Below the pieces are notes generated by a model. That model saw only the letters and a list, made by a program, of their open reading frames with translations, searched no databases and was not told the origin of the DNA. A stretch of DNA of 64,000 nucleotides from Natronorubrum texcoconense (lineage in GTDB: Archaea; Halobacteriota; Halobacteria; Halobacteriales; Natrialbaceae). This document shows positions 1 to 8,951 of the stretch, piece after piece. The translations under genes and the position numbers were made by a program. Each line of letters starts with the position of its first letter. The first letter of the stretch is position 1. The stretch lies in the NCBI RefSeq assembly GCF_900100335.1, contig NZ_FNFE01000005.1, positions 248,001 through 312,000 of the forward strand, read 5' to 3'.

Positions 1-733
1 CCTCGGGGTTCTCCGCGATGGGTTCCCCGACGAGCATCGATTCCGGAGCGTCCGCTTCCTCGTACGGCATCTCACTGTCCGGCGGTGCGGTTTCAACCAT
101 CTTGTGTAGCGCCATGATTCCGTACCAGGATGCTGCAGCCTGTACGTTGCTCGAGTAGCTAGCGTACGGACCGTCAGCCGTGAACTCGTCGACGTCATTC
201 GTAACCCCTGCCAGTGCAGCGAGGTGGCCACCAGCGGAGACCCCCCAGACACCGACGTTGCCTGTGTCGAGTCCGTACTCGTCCGCGTGAGCGCGGAGCC
301 ACCGGATAGCGGCGTTGACGTCGTGAATCTGTGCGGGGAAAAGCGCCTCCGAGATGAACCGATACTCGATACTGGCGACGGCGAACCCCTGTCGTGCGAA
401 GTGCTCGAGAATCTCTCGGTCCGTTTCTTTCGTTCCGAACATCCACATTCCGCCGTGTATGTACACGAGTACGGGAACCGGATGGGGATCGCGTTGCTCC
501 GGGAGATAGAGGTCGAGACGCAGTTCCCCCTCTCCGTGGCCCTCGCGGTCAACTTCAGGACGTTCAGCGAACGTGAGGTTTTCGTACGTTTCGATTCCGT
601 TTGCGGGCGTTGCTGGCTTTCCCGCCACAGTTCCAGCCGACAGTGCAAGCGCTGATCCGGCGATACCGAGTCCGCGAAGGACCGATCTTCGGGACGCACC
701 ACGGTTCTTCTTATGATTGATCATTGTCAACAT
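1..733 (-). CDS. alpha/beta hydrolase (esterase/lipase), Tat signal, 3' end outside window
   Basis: Reading frame open from the ATG at 733 to the window edge (244 residues seen, C-terminus missing). The N-terminus has a twin-arginine signal (SRRSVLRGLG, about residues 14-23) and a hydrophobic stretch, so export is likely. An oxyanion-hole HGG lies at residues 93-95 and the nucleophile elbow GVSAGG at 164-169 (Ser166), typical of BD-FAE/carboxylesterase-like hydrolases. The Asp and His of the triad would lie in the missing part. A second in-frame ATG at 724 is also possible. It lies on the same strand as livH, 176 bases downstream of it, and may or may not share its transcript. The substrate is unknown. 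Confidence 0.88.
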   Translation of the reverse strand, partial: MLTMINHKKNRGASRRSVLRGLGIAGSALALSAGTVAGKPATPANGIETYENLTFAERPEVDREGHGEGELRLDLYLPEQRDPHPVPVLVYIHGGMWMFGTKETDREILEHFARQGFAVASIEYRFISEALFPAQIHDVNAAIRWLRAHADEYGLDTGNVGVWGVSAGGHLAALAGVTNDVDEFTADGPYASYSSNVQAAASWYGIMALHKMVETAPPDSEMPYEEADAPESMLVGEPIAENPE

Positions 734-749
734 GCGGTAATGATGTCGG

Positions 750-768
750 AGCAACACATATATGTTGT
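750..768. promoter_or_regulatory. dyad with AT-rich core upstream of the hydrolase
   Basis: CAACA and TGTTG form inverted 5-base arms around an AT-rich CATATA centre, about 20-35 bases upstream of the hydrolase start. This could be the TATA element of that gene, possibly overlapped by an operator. No experimental support can be seen from sequence. Confidence 0.3.
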
Positions 769-909
769 GACGATCATCAAAATCGTACGGTGTGTCGGGA
801 GAGAAGACATGTATGTATTTTATTGTCAAATGCAGTATCCGCGATTCCAAAGACTGCAACGAAAGAAAGCGGTGCAGTGCAGGACCCAATACGAGGAGAG
901 GTGCCGATC

Positions 910-1767
910 TCAGGCCGGCAGCTCCCGGCCGTAGAGCCCGGTCGGTCTGACCAGCAACACGACGACGACGACCAGTAACGCGGTCATCCCGCTGAGTCGC
1001 GGCGATATGGCCGAGGTGGTAAACACCTCGAGAAAGCCAATGATGTACGCTGCGACGAGGCTACCCCGGATCGAGCCGATGCCGCCGAGGATGACGATCG
1101 CGAACGCGAGGACGAGGGGCGTCATCCCCATGTCGTACGACGCGGCGCGGAACGAGCCGTAGAGTACGCCGGCGGAGCCGGCGAGCAGTCCGGCCACGCC
1201 CCAGGTCAGCAGCGTGATGTCGCCGGTCTTGATGCCGACCAGTGCGGCGCCCTTCTCGTTCATGCTGGTGGCGATGATCGCCTGTCCGCGCTTCGTGTGG
1301 TTGACGAAGACGAACAGCGCGCCGATAAACACCCACGAGAGGACGAATATCAGCAGATTATTGTACAGGAGCGAGACGCTGCCGATCGAGGTACTTCCGG
1401 CGAGGAGCGACGGGACCGAGCGCGGCTCGGAGCCGATTCCGGCCCGAAACGAGTACTCGATGACGAACCACGCCAACAGCGTCAGTATTAACACGTTTAT
1501 CGGGTCGTCGATGTGTCTGACGAAGACCTGGTAGAGCAGGACGTGGAAGACCGCGCCGGCGACGGTACCCGCCAGCAGCCCGATCCAGACCCCACCGCCC
1601 CATCCGGCGACGAACCAGGCGGTAAACGCGCCGATCGTAATCGTCGCACCGTGTGCGAGGTTCGCCTGGCCAGCGACGCCGAAGACGAGGGTAAATCCGA
1701 CCGCGATGAGCGCGTACAGCGATCCGAGGATGATCGTGTTGGCGGCGATGCCGACGATATCGACCAT
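910..1767 (-). CDS. livH: branched-chain-type ABC transporter permease (LivH family)
   Basis: 285 residues, strongly hydrophobic with about eight membrane segments, normal length for LivH. It begins NTIILGSLYALIAVGFTLVFG, a hallmark of this permease family. It starts three bases after the stop of the solute-binding protein gene (1771), so the two are co-transcribed. With LivM it would form the membrane channel of a hydrophobic amino acid/amide (HAAT) importer. HAAT systems also carry urea, amides or aromatic acids. The neighbouring gentisate-pathway genes make an aromatic acid a reasonable guess, but this is inference. Confidence 0.92.
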   Translation of the reverse strand: MVDIVGIAANTIILGSLYALIAVGFTLVFGVAGQANLAHGATITIGAFTAWFVAGWGGGVWIGLLAGTVAGAVFHVLLYQVFVRHIDDPINVLILTLLAWFVIEYSFRAGIGSEPRSVPSLLAGSTSIGSVSLLYNNLLIFVLSWVFIGALFVFVNHTKRGQAIIATSMNEKGAALVGIKTGDITLLTWGVAGLLAGSAGVLYGSFRAASYDMGMTPLVLAFAIVILGGIGSIRGSLVAAYIIGFLEVFTTSAISPRLSGMTALLVVVVVLLVRPTGLYGRELPA

Positions 1768-1770
1768 GGA

Positions 1771-3066
1771 TCAGAACCACTCGGGCTCCTGGTACTCCGA
1801 GGTCGCCAGATCCTCGGGGTGGATGACCTGCTGAAGCCCCTCGCCGTCGTCTTCCTCCTGCCACTGGAAGTTGATTCGCCGAAGGTAGTCCTCCCCGAAC
1901 TTCGCGTCGTGTGGGTACTCGTGGTCCTCGTCGTTGAACTCGATCCGACCGCGCGTTCCCACGTAAGAGGCGTCAGCCAGCGCCGGGACGACCTCTTCGG
2001 AGTCCGTCGTCCCCAGCTCTTCGACGACCTCAGCCCACATCATGATCCCGTCGTAGGTCGCGTACGAGAAGGCATCGTTCGGATAGACGTCGAACTCGTC
2101 GTTGTACCGCTCCGCGAAGGCTGTCGTGTGCTCGGAGAGATCCGCGGTGTGGACCGCGGGCGCGTTACTGATTGCGTACTGGTTGTCGCCGTCGAACGCT
2201 TCGTAGGAGCCCGGATCGACGATCTGAGAGATCTGACCACATATCGAGAACTCACGTTCCTCGTCTCGCCACTGGATCATCGCCGGTCCCGCACTGTGGG
2301 CCTGTGCCATCACGACGGCGTCCGCGTCCTCGCCCTCGATGTTGTCGAACAGCGGCGTGAAGTTCTCCGTATCTGCCGGATATCGCTCGTTGTAGACGAC
2401 CTCGAGGCCGGCGTCTTCGAGCAGGTCGGGGAGGGCGTTCGTGAACGACTGGGTCCACTCGAACTCCTCGCAGAGTATAGCGACCTGATCCCAATCCTCC
2501 TCCTCTTGCATGTGCGCGGCGAGATCCGAGATCGACTCGATCCAGCGGGTCGCGTTCCCGTACGGACGGAACTGATACTTGTACTGCTCGTAGTCGTCCG
2601 CCAGCATCTCGGCGATCGTCGGCGACGTGTGGCCGCCGCTCATGTGAACCGTCTGGTGGTCGGCGATGTCGGACATGAGGGCGGTCATCACCTCAGTGAC
2701 GAACACGCCCGCCGTTACGTCGACGTTCTCCTCGACGACGAACTCGAGATACCGGTCCGAGGCGGTCGAGGAACTCCCCTGCGTGTCCGCGACGAGCAAC
2801 TCCACGTCCTCGTCGAGGACGCCACCGTCATCGTTGAGATCGCTGACGGCCAACTCGGCAGCCTGCTGCTGTGCGGTCCCCTGGGGAGCGCTCCCGGGGT
2901 CGTACGCGAGCAGCCCGATCTTGATTTCGTCGTCGTCGTCGCTATCCCCCATCCCGCCGATACAGCCGGCGAGTGAGGTGGTCGCGCCGATACCAGCTAG
3001 ACCGACGAACTGCCGTCTGTTCAGTTTCCCAGGGACACCTGTGATATGCCTTTGATTACCACGCAT
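1771..3066 (-). CDS. HAAT-family ABC transporter substrate-binding lipoprotein (LivK type)
   Basis: 431 residues. A Tat motif (NRRQF, RR at 17-18) is followed by a lipobox ending LAGC (Cys35), so it is exported folded and lipid-anchored, as is usual for haloarchaeal binding proteins. The mature part starts at IKIGLLAYDPGSAPQG and continues as a two-lobed periplasmic-binding fold of the branched-chain amino acid type (Peripla_BP_6). It is the first gene of the leftward unit with livH and is divergent from livM with 181 bases between. The ligand cannot be read from sequence; clustering with aromatic catabolism and an IclR regulator suggests an organic or aromatic acid. Confidence 0.9.
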   Translation of the reverse strand: MRGNQRHITGVPGKLNRRQFVGLAGIGATTSLAGCIGGMGDSDDDDEIKIGLLAYDPGSAPQGTAQQQAAELAVSDLNDDGGVLDEDVELLVADTQGSSSTASDRYLEFVVEENVDVTAGVFVTEVMTALMSDIADHQTVHMSGGHTSPTIAEMLADDYEQYKYQFRPYGNATRWIESISDLAAHMQEEEDWDQVAILCEEFEWTQSFTNALPDLLEDAGLEVVYNERYPADTENFTPLFDNIEGEDADAVVMAQAHSAGPAMIQWRDEEREFSICGQISQIVDPGSYEAFDGDNQYAISNAPAVHTADLSEHTTAFAERYNDEFDVYPNDAFSYATYDGIMMWAEVVEELGTTDSEEVVPALADASYVGTRGRIEFNDEDHEYPHDAKFGEDYLRRINFQWQEEDDGEGLQQVIHPEDLATSEYQEPEWF

Positions 3067-3247
3067 ATGAACCGAGTGTTTCTAATACCAAATAAAACTA
3101 CCGGCAATGTGGTGTGCCGAGGCCGACGACGGTCGCCCGAGTACGCGTTAGCAGATACAGCAAACGAAATGATAAGCAGGAACAGACCATGGTAGAAACA
3201 TATATAGTGGCGCGCCAGACATATACTGTCGAAGATCAAGTGAACAC
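3067..3247. promoter_or_regulatory. divergent promoter region of the Liv-type transporter
   Basis: This 181-base spacer separates the leftward binding-protein/livH unit from the rightward livMGF unit. An AT-rich box CATATATAG lies about 45 bases before livM, and AATACCAAATAAAAC lies 20-35 bases before the binding-protein ATG on the other strand. Both promoters of the importer must sit here, so one regulator could control the whole system. Confidence 0.5.
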
Positions 3248-4300
3248 ATGACACAGGTAGACCTCGAACCACGGTACGTCGTCGGCATTGTTTGCTTCAT
3301 TGGGCTCATTTCGGCGCCGTTCCTCCTCCCGATACTCACGCTCAGACAGCTCACCGCGGCGCTGTTCCTCGGGATGTTCGCGATGAGTTGGGACTACGTC
3401 TCCGGCTACACAGGCCAGTTGAGCTTCGGGCACAGCATGTTCTTCGGGATCGGTGGCTACACTGCAGCGGTGCTCAATCTCGAACTCGGTCTCACACCGG
3501 TGCTGGCGATTCTCGTCGGAACGATCGCTGCGGGCATCGCAGGACTCGCCGTCGGATTTCCGGCACTCCGCCTCGAGGGACCGTATCTGGCGCTCATCAC
3601 GCTGATCGCACCGCTCGTGCTCGTCCAGATCGTCAACATCTTCCCCGGAACGTTGGGTGGCGACGCGGGACTTCCGAGTCCGGCGGGCCTGGTCTCGGTC
3701 GACGAGCCCATCGGGATCCTCTCGACGATCGGCTTCGAAACGGTGTTCGTTCACGAGACGATCGTGTACTATTACCTCGCGCTAGCACTCTTTCTGGCGA
3801 TATACGCCCTCTTCTACGTCTTCACGCGGTCGTACGTCGGCTCGATATTCACGGCGATCCACGAGGACGAAGACGCGGTCCGATCCGTCGGCATCAACGC
3901 GGCGAAATTCAAGGTGTTCGCGTTCACGATGAGCGGGACGGTCGGCGGGCTGGCGGGCGCGGCGTTCGTACACACCGCCGGAGAGCCCAATCCCGGAGAG
4001 ATCCTTAGTATCGTCGTCAGCATCGAAGTCGTTCTGGTCAGTATCCTCGGTGGCATGGGGACGATCACCGGTCCCGCTGCCGCGGGGATCGTCTACTACT
4101 TCGTTCGGGACGCGCTCCAGACCAGTTCCCTGACGATTCCCGTCCTCGACGCCACGGTCGGGCATATCTCGATGGCGCTATTCTTCGCGATTGCGCTACT
4201 CGTCCTCTTCTTCCTGCCGAAGGGGGCGCTTCCCTGGGTCACCGAGTGGAGCCGAGACATACTCGAACGACGAAGCCAGCGGTCGGAGTCGCCATCGTAA
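3248..4300 (+). CDS. livM: branched-chain-type ABC transporter permease (LivM family)
   Basis: 350 residues with about ten predicted membrane helices. SGYTGQLSFGHSMFFGIGGY near residues 50-75 is the classic LivM signature. A conserved cytoplasmic loop (SIFTAIHEDEDAVRSVGIN) would contact the ATPases. It is first in the rightward unit livM-livG-livF and pairs with the divergent LivH. The length and motifs are those of a complete, intact subunit. Confidence 0.92.
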   Translation: MTQVDLEPRYVVGIVCFIGLISAPFLLPILTLRQLTAALFLGMFAMSWDYVSGYTGQLSFGHSMFFGIGGYTAAVLNLELGLTPVLAILVGTIAAGIAGLAVGFPALRLEGPYLALITLIAPLVLVQIVNIFPGTLGGDAGLPSPAGLVSVDEPIGILSTIGFETVFVHETIVYYYLALALFLAIYALFYVFTRSYVGSIFTAIHEDEDAVRSVGINAAKFKVFAFTMSGTVGGLAGAAFVHTAGEPNPGEILSIVVSIEVVLVSILGGMGTITGPAAAGIVYYFVRDALQTSSLTIPVLDATVGHISMALFFAIALLVLFFLPKGALPWVTEWSRDILERRSQRSESPS

Positions 4301-4305
4301 CCGAC

Positions 4306-4310
4306 GGAGG
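4306..4310 (+). promoter_or_regulatory. ribosome binding site deciding the livG start
   Basis: GGAGG lies seven bases before the ATG at 4318. It supports that start over a longer frame reaching back to 4246, which would overlap livM. Confidence 0.6.
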
Positions 4311-4317
4311 AACACGA

Positions 4318-5094
4318 ATGAGTACGCATACAACGCAATCGGCCCATGACGAAGCACAGACGACCGACATCCTCCGACTCGAAGATGTCACGAAACAGTT
4401 CGGGAACGTTACCGCGGTAGACAACCTCTCCTTTAGCGTCAGCGAGCGAGAGATACTCGGATTCATCGGTCCAAACGGCGCCGGAAAGTCGACGACGTTC
4501 GACTGCGTCTCCGGGACGATGGCGCCGACGGACGGCGAGATATACTACCGCGGCGAGAACGTCACCGGCGTCCCACAGCACGCCCTCGTGGAGAAGGGGA
4601 TCGCACGGACCTACCAGACGTTCCGCCCGCTGAACGACCGAACGGTACTGGAAAACATCGCGCTCTCACAGATGCCCAACTCGCTGTTCTCGTTCGCGGA
4701 TTTCCGCGCCGACACGGAACAGCGAGCCCGAGAGATCTGCGAGCAGGTCGGACTGGGCGACGTGGTCGACCAGACGCCCGACGAACTTCCCCACGCCGGA
4801 ATGCTCCGGCTCGAGATCGGACGGGCACTCGGAACCGATCCGGATTTGCTGTTGGTCGACGAGCCGTTCGCCGGACTCACGTCCGACGAAATCGACCGCA
4901 CCGCCGACCTGTTCACCTCGCTCCGCGAGGGTGGGATGACGCTGGTCGTGATCGACCACAACATGCACGGGCTGCTCGACCTCGTCGACCGCGTTATCGT
5001 CATCTCCTTCGGCGAGAAGATTGCCGAGGGGACGCCGGCGGAGATCCGCGACGATCCGACCGTCCAGGAGGCCTACCTCGGGGGTGAGATTTAA
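4318..5094 (+). CDS. livG: branched-chain-type ABC transporter ATP-binding protein (LivG family)
   Basis: 258 residues from the ATG at 4318. Walker A is GPNGAGKST and Walker B is LLLVDEPFAGL. The signature region reads PHAGMLRLEIGRAL, where most LivG proteins have an LSYGxQR-type signature, so the C-loop is atypical. The DHNM switch histidine is present (VIDHNMHGL). It provides half of the ATPase pair with LivF, whose ATG directly abuts its stop codon (TAAATG), implying coupled translation. Confidence 0.9.
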   Translation: MSTHTTQSAHDEAQTTDILRLEDVTKQFGNVTAVDNLSFSVSEREILGFIGPNGAGKSTTFDCVSGTMAPTDGEIYYRGENVTGVPQHALVEKGIARTYQTFRPLNDRTVLENIALSQMPNSLFSFADFRADTEQRAREICEQVGLGDVVDQTPDELPHAGMLRLEIGRALGTDPDLLLVDEPFAGLTSDEIDRTADLFTSLREGGMTLVVIDHNMHGLLDLVDRVIVISFGEKIAEGTPAEIRDDPTVQEAYLGGEI

Positions 5095-5811
5095 ATGGCG
5101 GACGACTCGCGCGAATCGATGCTCTCGGTTTCGGATCTCTCCGTCTCCTACGGGAAGGTGACGGCACTCGATGGCGTCGACCTCGACGTCCCGTCCGGTG
5201 AGACGATCGGCGTCATCGGACCGAACGGTGCGGGCAAGTCGACGCTGGTCGACACCATCGGCGGCTTCCTCGATTACGAGGGCTCGATCACCTATCGCGG
5301 TCTGGAGGTCTCGGAGACGGATACGCCGACGCTGATCGAAAACGGGCTGTTCTACTGCACCGAGCGGCGGGACCTGTTCGGCCAGATGTCCGTCGAACAG
5401 AACCTCCGCCTCGGATCGTACCTCAACGACGAGGGCGAAGACGAGCGACTCGAGGAGGTCTTCGACCTGTTCCCGCGACTCGAAGAGCGCCGATCACAGG
5501 AAGCGGAGAGTCTGAGCGGCGGCGAACAACAGATGCTGTCGCTCGGCCGCGGTCTGATGAGCGATCCGGAGTTTCTCGTTCTGGACGAACCGTCGATCGG
5601 ACTGGCGCCGGTCGTTCTCGACGACATCAGCGAGGCGCTAACGTCGATTCAGGAACTCGACGTCACGATCCTACTCTGTGAGCAGAACCTCACGTTCGCC
5701 CTCGAACACGCCGACCGACTCACGCTCCTCGAGAACGGAACGGTACAGCGATCCGGAACGACGGCGGAGCTTCAGTCGGACGAACTCGTCGAATCGTACA
5801 TCGGTGGCTGA
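5095..5811 (+). CDS. livF: branched-chain-type ABC transporter ATP-binding protein (LivF family)
   Basis: 238 residues, normal for LivF. Walker A is GPNGAGKST, the signature is LSGGEQQML and Walker B is FLVLDEPSIGLAP, all intact. It starts on the base after the livG stop and ends the unit. A 6-base inverted pair GGCTGA/TCAGCC (5806-5830) spans its stop codon and could form a weak hairpin. With LivG it would energise the LivHM channel. Confidence 0.92.
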   Translation: MADDSRESMLSVSDLSVSYGKVTALDGVDLDVPSGETIGVIGPNGAGKSTLVDTIGGFLDYEGSITYRGLEVSETDTPTLIENGLFYCTERRDLFGQMSVEQNLRLGSYLNDEGEDERLEEVFDLFPRLEERRSQEAESLSGGEQQMLSLGRGLMSDPEFLVLDEPSIGLAPVVLDDISEALTSIQELDVTILLCEQNLTFALEHADRLTLLENGTVQRSGTTAELQSDELVESYIGG

Positions 5812-6097
5812 CGGGGGGTTCGGCTCAGCCCACGTCATACGGAGCCACGAAGCATTGGAGGGCGATTTTGGTGCGACTGTGACTGTTCTCGATTGCGCCG
5901 AGTGACCGGTATACCTGCCCGTATCAGTCCGGTTCCCAGCCGCCGTGACGCTCCAATCTCGTTTTCGAATTCCGTCTGTCCATATTAGATGGGCGTTTCT
6001 TACCGACTGCCGCACCGATGGTCCGACGTGTCGTGAGCCAGTTTGTGGTTGCTCGAACCGTTCCCTACAGGGTCTGGGCCCGTCTCAGGAACCGGTT

Positions 6098-6131
6098 GGT
6101 GACTGGTTGGTCACCGACCGATGGTCGGTCG
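6098..6131. repeat. two adjoining perfect hairpins
   Basis: GGTGAC and GTCACC (6098-6103, 6110-6115) enclose six bases. CGACCGA and TCGGTCG (6115-6121, 6125-6131) enclose TGG. The two stem-loops share the base at 6115. There is no T-run after them, so a terminator is not obvious; a protein-binding site or structured RNA element is possible. Confidence 0.45.
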
Positions 6132-6460
6132 AACTGGCGAACCCTATTCCGCCGATCCGCGAATCTTCTCATGCCAGTCGTTCACGCACCACATTCGTTC
6201 GTCATCGTCTCCCATCGAGCGACCGAACATGCAGTGCCAGTCGATGACGACCGCTGTATTCGTCTACTAGTAGTAGACATCGTCTCGTACACGCCCAAGT
6301 TTCGGCTGCCGCTTCGGATTGATTACAGCGGTACTATTGTAATCGACGGTGGAACGAACGGAGACTCATCGCAGATCGCCCGAGAGATCAACCAGCGGCG
6401 GAGAGAAGTCCGGTTTGGTTCGCAGATGGTTTCAGAATATCGTCTGATATAATCGGACAG

Positions 6461-6468
6461 TTTAAGTA
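6461..6468 (+). promoter_or_regulatory. TATA box of the IclR gene
   Basis: TTTAAGTA lies 21 bases before the ATG at 6490, the spacing expected for a leaderless haloarchaeal transcript. Very similar CTTAAGTA boxes precede the aminotransferase (25151-25159) and the second IclR gene (26051-26060). Confidence 0.6.
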
Positions 6469-6489
6469 TCGGGACGGCGACATTCCGGT

Positions 6490-7251
6490 ATGACCGACGC
6501 AACACCCCCGATGTCATCGGTGCTCCGGGCGTTCGACGTACTGACTGTTCTCTGGGAAGTAAACGGCGCCGGCCCGTCGGAGGTCGCGACGCGGATGGAC
6601 GTACCGAAGAGCACGGCTCACGTCTATCTCCACACGCTCGAGGAGACTGGCTACGTCGTCAACGACGGCGGCGAGTACCGGCTCAGCCACCAGTTCCTGG
6701 CGACGGGATCGCGAATTAAACACCGCAACAGCCTCTTTCAGGCGGCGGAGCCGAAACTCCGCGAACTCGCGATGGAGACGGGCGAACTCATCACTCTGGT
6801 CATCGAGGAAGCTGGTCAGTCCGTAATCCTCCACAAGGAAACTGGCGACCGGTCGCTCGAACTGGGTATCTACTCGGGGATGATCACGCCGTTGCACTCG
6901 AACGCAACCGGAAAAGCGATTCTCGCCAATCTTCCACCGGAGCGGACGGACGAAATCATCGAGACCCACGGGCTCACGCCGTTGACAGAGAAGACGGTCA
7001 CCGACGAGGAGCGGTTACGAACCGAGCTCGACTCGATCCGGGAACAGGGGTACGCAGTCGACTGGGATCAACAGGTCAAGGGAATGGGGCTAATCGGGGC
7101 ACCGATCGAGATCGACGGCGAACTCAAGGGTGCAGTCGGTATCGCGGGGCCGACGGGGCGGATCCAGGACGAGACGTATCAGACCACGCTCCGACAGGAA
7201 CTCCAGGGGACGATCGATTCGATTACGATCAAGTATCGGTACGGCACGTGA
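6490..7251 (+). CDS. IclR family transcriptional regulator
   Basis: 253 residues, the usual IclR length. The N-terminal winged helix (about residues 10-70) includes GPSEVATRMDVPKSTAHVYL, with the recognition helix around PKSTAHVYLHTL. The C-terminal effector domain contains HSNATGKAILA and IGAPI...GAVGIAGPTGRI, typical of the IclR ligand pocket. IclR proteins commonly control aromatic-acid and sugar-acid catabolism. Its place between the importer and the gentisate-type genes suggests it regulates one or both, an inference from position. Confidence 0.92.
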   Translation: MTDATPPMSSVLRAFDVLTVLWEVNGAGPSEVATRMDVPKSTAHVYLHTLEETGYVVNDGGEYRLSHQFLATGSRIKHRNSLFQAAEPKLRELAMETGELITLVIEEAGQSVILHKETGDRSLELGIYSGMITPLHSNATGKAILANLPPERTDEIIETHGLTPLTEKTVTDEERLRTELDSIREQGYAVDWDQQVKGMGLIGAPIEIDGELKGAVGIAGPTGRIQDETYQTTLRQELQGTIDSITIKYRYGT

Positions 7252-7766
7252 CTCGAGGTGATACCGTCGTATCGGGGGGTCCATTACCGGAAACGATCAC
7301 GAACGACAAACGTTCGCTAAGAAGAAACCCACTGGTTCAGTTCCGCCAGCGAACGGGACCATTGATCTGAAGACGTGCTGACCGTACAGCCATCGTGAAA
7401 CCAATTGCGTGCTGACTGTCGGACCCTAGCCGGTCGATCCGAGATCGAGTTGATCCCAGATCGAGTGCCTGTGGGCAACTCGAGCGTGGGCTTCGACTCG
7501 AAACCGGCGTCGCCAAACGTCGGTCGGCGGCGGGTGTCGCGAGCAATTCGTTTCTCGGTAGCGAATACACGTCGATCACTTTTGACTCGTCGTGGGCGAA
7601 CCTCTCGAGTGGGACGAAACCGCGATCACTGTGACTGGATCGAACACGAGAGAGGAGGATATTCCCTGTTCACAGAGCGCTTGTTCTTCGTGAGAGAACC
7701 GTTTGCTGCTCAGGAAACGGGACGGTATCCCGTCGCGAATCGGGCCGATCGGACTGATAGGAACCC
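7252..7766. other. non-coding stretch between the IclR gene and the UbiA-like gene
   Basis: 515 bases without a supportable gene. Downstream of the IclR stop, CGAACG and CGTTCG (7300-7316) form a 6-base stem with a 5-base loop but no T-run follows. A near-repeat of GATCGAG occurs twice around 7441-7465. Both flanking genes end into this region. Confidence 0.55.
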
Positions 7767-8651
7767 TCAGCCGGAGATGCGAATCGCGATGAACAGCATC
7801 GTGGCGAAGACGTAGGTCACACCGATGAACAGCGCGACGAGTCGGTTCGGGTCGAGCGGCCTGACGAGACAGGCGAGCGTGACGGCACCTGGGACGGCCC
7901 CGGCGAGTGCAGCGACGGTCGGCAGCGGTCCGAACAGACTCGAGACGAGTAGAACGACCAGACAAGCACCGATCAGTCCCCAGGCGATTCGCTGGGCTCG
8001 AGTCGGGCCGAGAACGACCGGAAGCGTTCGCTTTGCCAGCCGCCGATCGTGATCGTAGTCGAGCCGGTCGAGCATGATGTTGATTGCCGCGAGCAGCAAA
8101 AATAGCGTGAGACAGACGGCGAGGACCGTGTCGCTGACTGTCCCGGTCTGGGTCGCGTAGCCGCCGACCGTCGCGAGGCAGATGCCAAGTGGGTAATCGA
8201 CGGTGACGGTGAGCGGATGGGTGTCCAGTTGCGGCGCGTGGAAGTAGCCAAGCACGAGCAACGGTGCCGTGGCGACGGCCGCGATCGGCCCGCCGAACTG
8301 CCAGAGGAGTCCCAGACAGAGGCCGAACAGGATCGTCGCTACGGCGATCGCGAGACGGATCTCCCGTGGCTCGAGGGGGTTTCTCTCGTCTTCGCCGCGG
8401 ACGTAGTAGTCCACGTAGCCGTCTTTCAGGTGAGCGACGTAGACGGCCAGACAGACGGCGAACGCGTGGATCGCCCCACTCGAGACCGATATATCGGTCG
8501 CGAGCGCCGTGCCGAACACTGACATCGCCGCTCCCGGAACCAGAAATATCGGTTGGACGTGGACCCACAGCCCGTGACCCCTACGCTCGAGTCGCGTTCG
8601 CGACGGTACGGATGGATCGGACACGAATTGCCTTACCACATCGCAGTACAT
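7767..8651 (-). CDS. UbiA superfamily prenyltransferase
   Basis: 294 residues from the ATG at 8651 (a GTG at 8750 would add 33 residues). Polytopic membrane protein with the two Asp-rich UbiA motifs: DGYVDYYVRGEDE, and later DRLDYDHD, which bind Mg-diphosphate of the isoprenoid donor. Such enzymes attach prenyl chains to aromatic rings or lipid head groups (menaquinone, archaeol or carotenoid pathways). The acceptor cannot be deduced. It is flanked by non-coding DNA on both sides and stands alone on the minus strand. Confidence 0.82.
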   Translation of the reverse strand: MYCDVVRQFVSDPSVPSRTRLERRGHGLWVHVQPIFLVPGAAMSVFGTALATDISVSSGAIHAFAVCLAVYVAHLKDGYVDYYVRGEDERNPLEPREIRLAIAVATILFGLCLGLLWQFGGPIAAVATAPLLVLGYFHAPQLDTHPLTVTVDYPLGICLATVGGYATQTGTVSDTVLAVCLTLFLLLAAINIMLDRLDYDHDRRLAKRTLPVVLGPTRAQRIAWGLIGACLVVLLVSSLFGPLPTVAALAGAVPGAVTLACLVRPLDPNRLVALFIGVTYVFATMLFIAIRISG

Positions 8652-8951
8652 CAATAGTGGTCGTTCGAGAGTGATTCGTCCCTTCCGGTGTCGCCTCAGG
8701 AAGATCGAAACGATCAGCGACGATGCCCCCGCCGGCTGTTCGAACAACACGTCGACAGAGCCCGCTAGATCGCCGGCAGGGCATACCCGCTCGAGAACGG
8801 TCGGATCGTTCGTCCGGAACCGGTGACGAACTTCTCAAGGGTGATCACGCGATAAACGCTACCCTCCGCGGATAGCGAGTCCGGTCGTCGGTCTCGGTGT
8901 TCGGTTCCCGCCAGTGGAAAACGCTTTCACCCAGTTTCCCCAATAGCCGGT

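Larger units (their letters stand above)
5812..6489. other. non-coding stretch between livF and the IclR gene
   Basis: 678 bases in which I find no convincing gene. Open frames here lack haloarchaeal protein character (few Asp/Glu, many Arg/Ser). It contains the double hairpin at 6098-6131 and, at its right end, the IclR promoter. Confidence 0.6.

Noticed and set aside
1513-2976. A 487-codon plus-strand frame across the binding-protein gene
   Set aside because: It is antisense to a complete lipoprotein with Tat signal and lipobox, and its product has no recognisable domain.
6018-6452. A 144-codon plus-strand frame before the IclR gene
   Set aside because: Basic, low in Asp/Glu, no domain, and it crosses the double hairpin.
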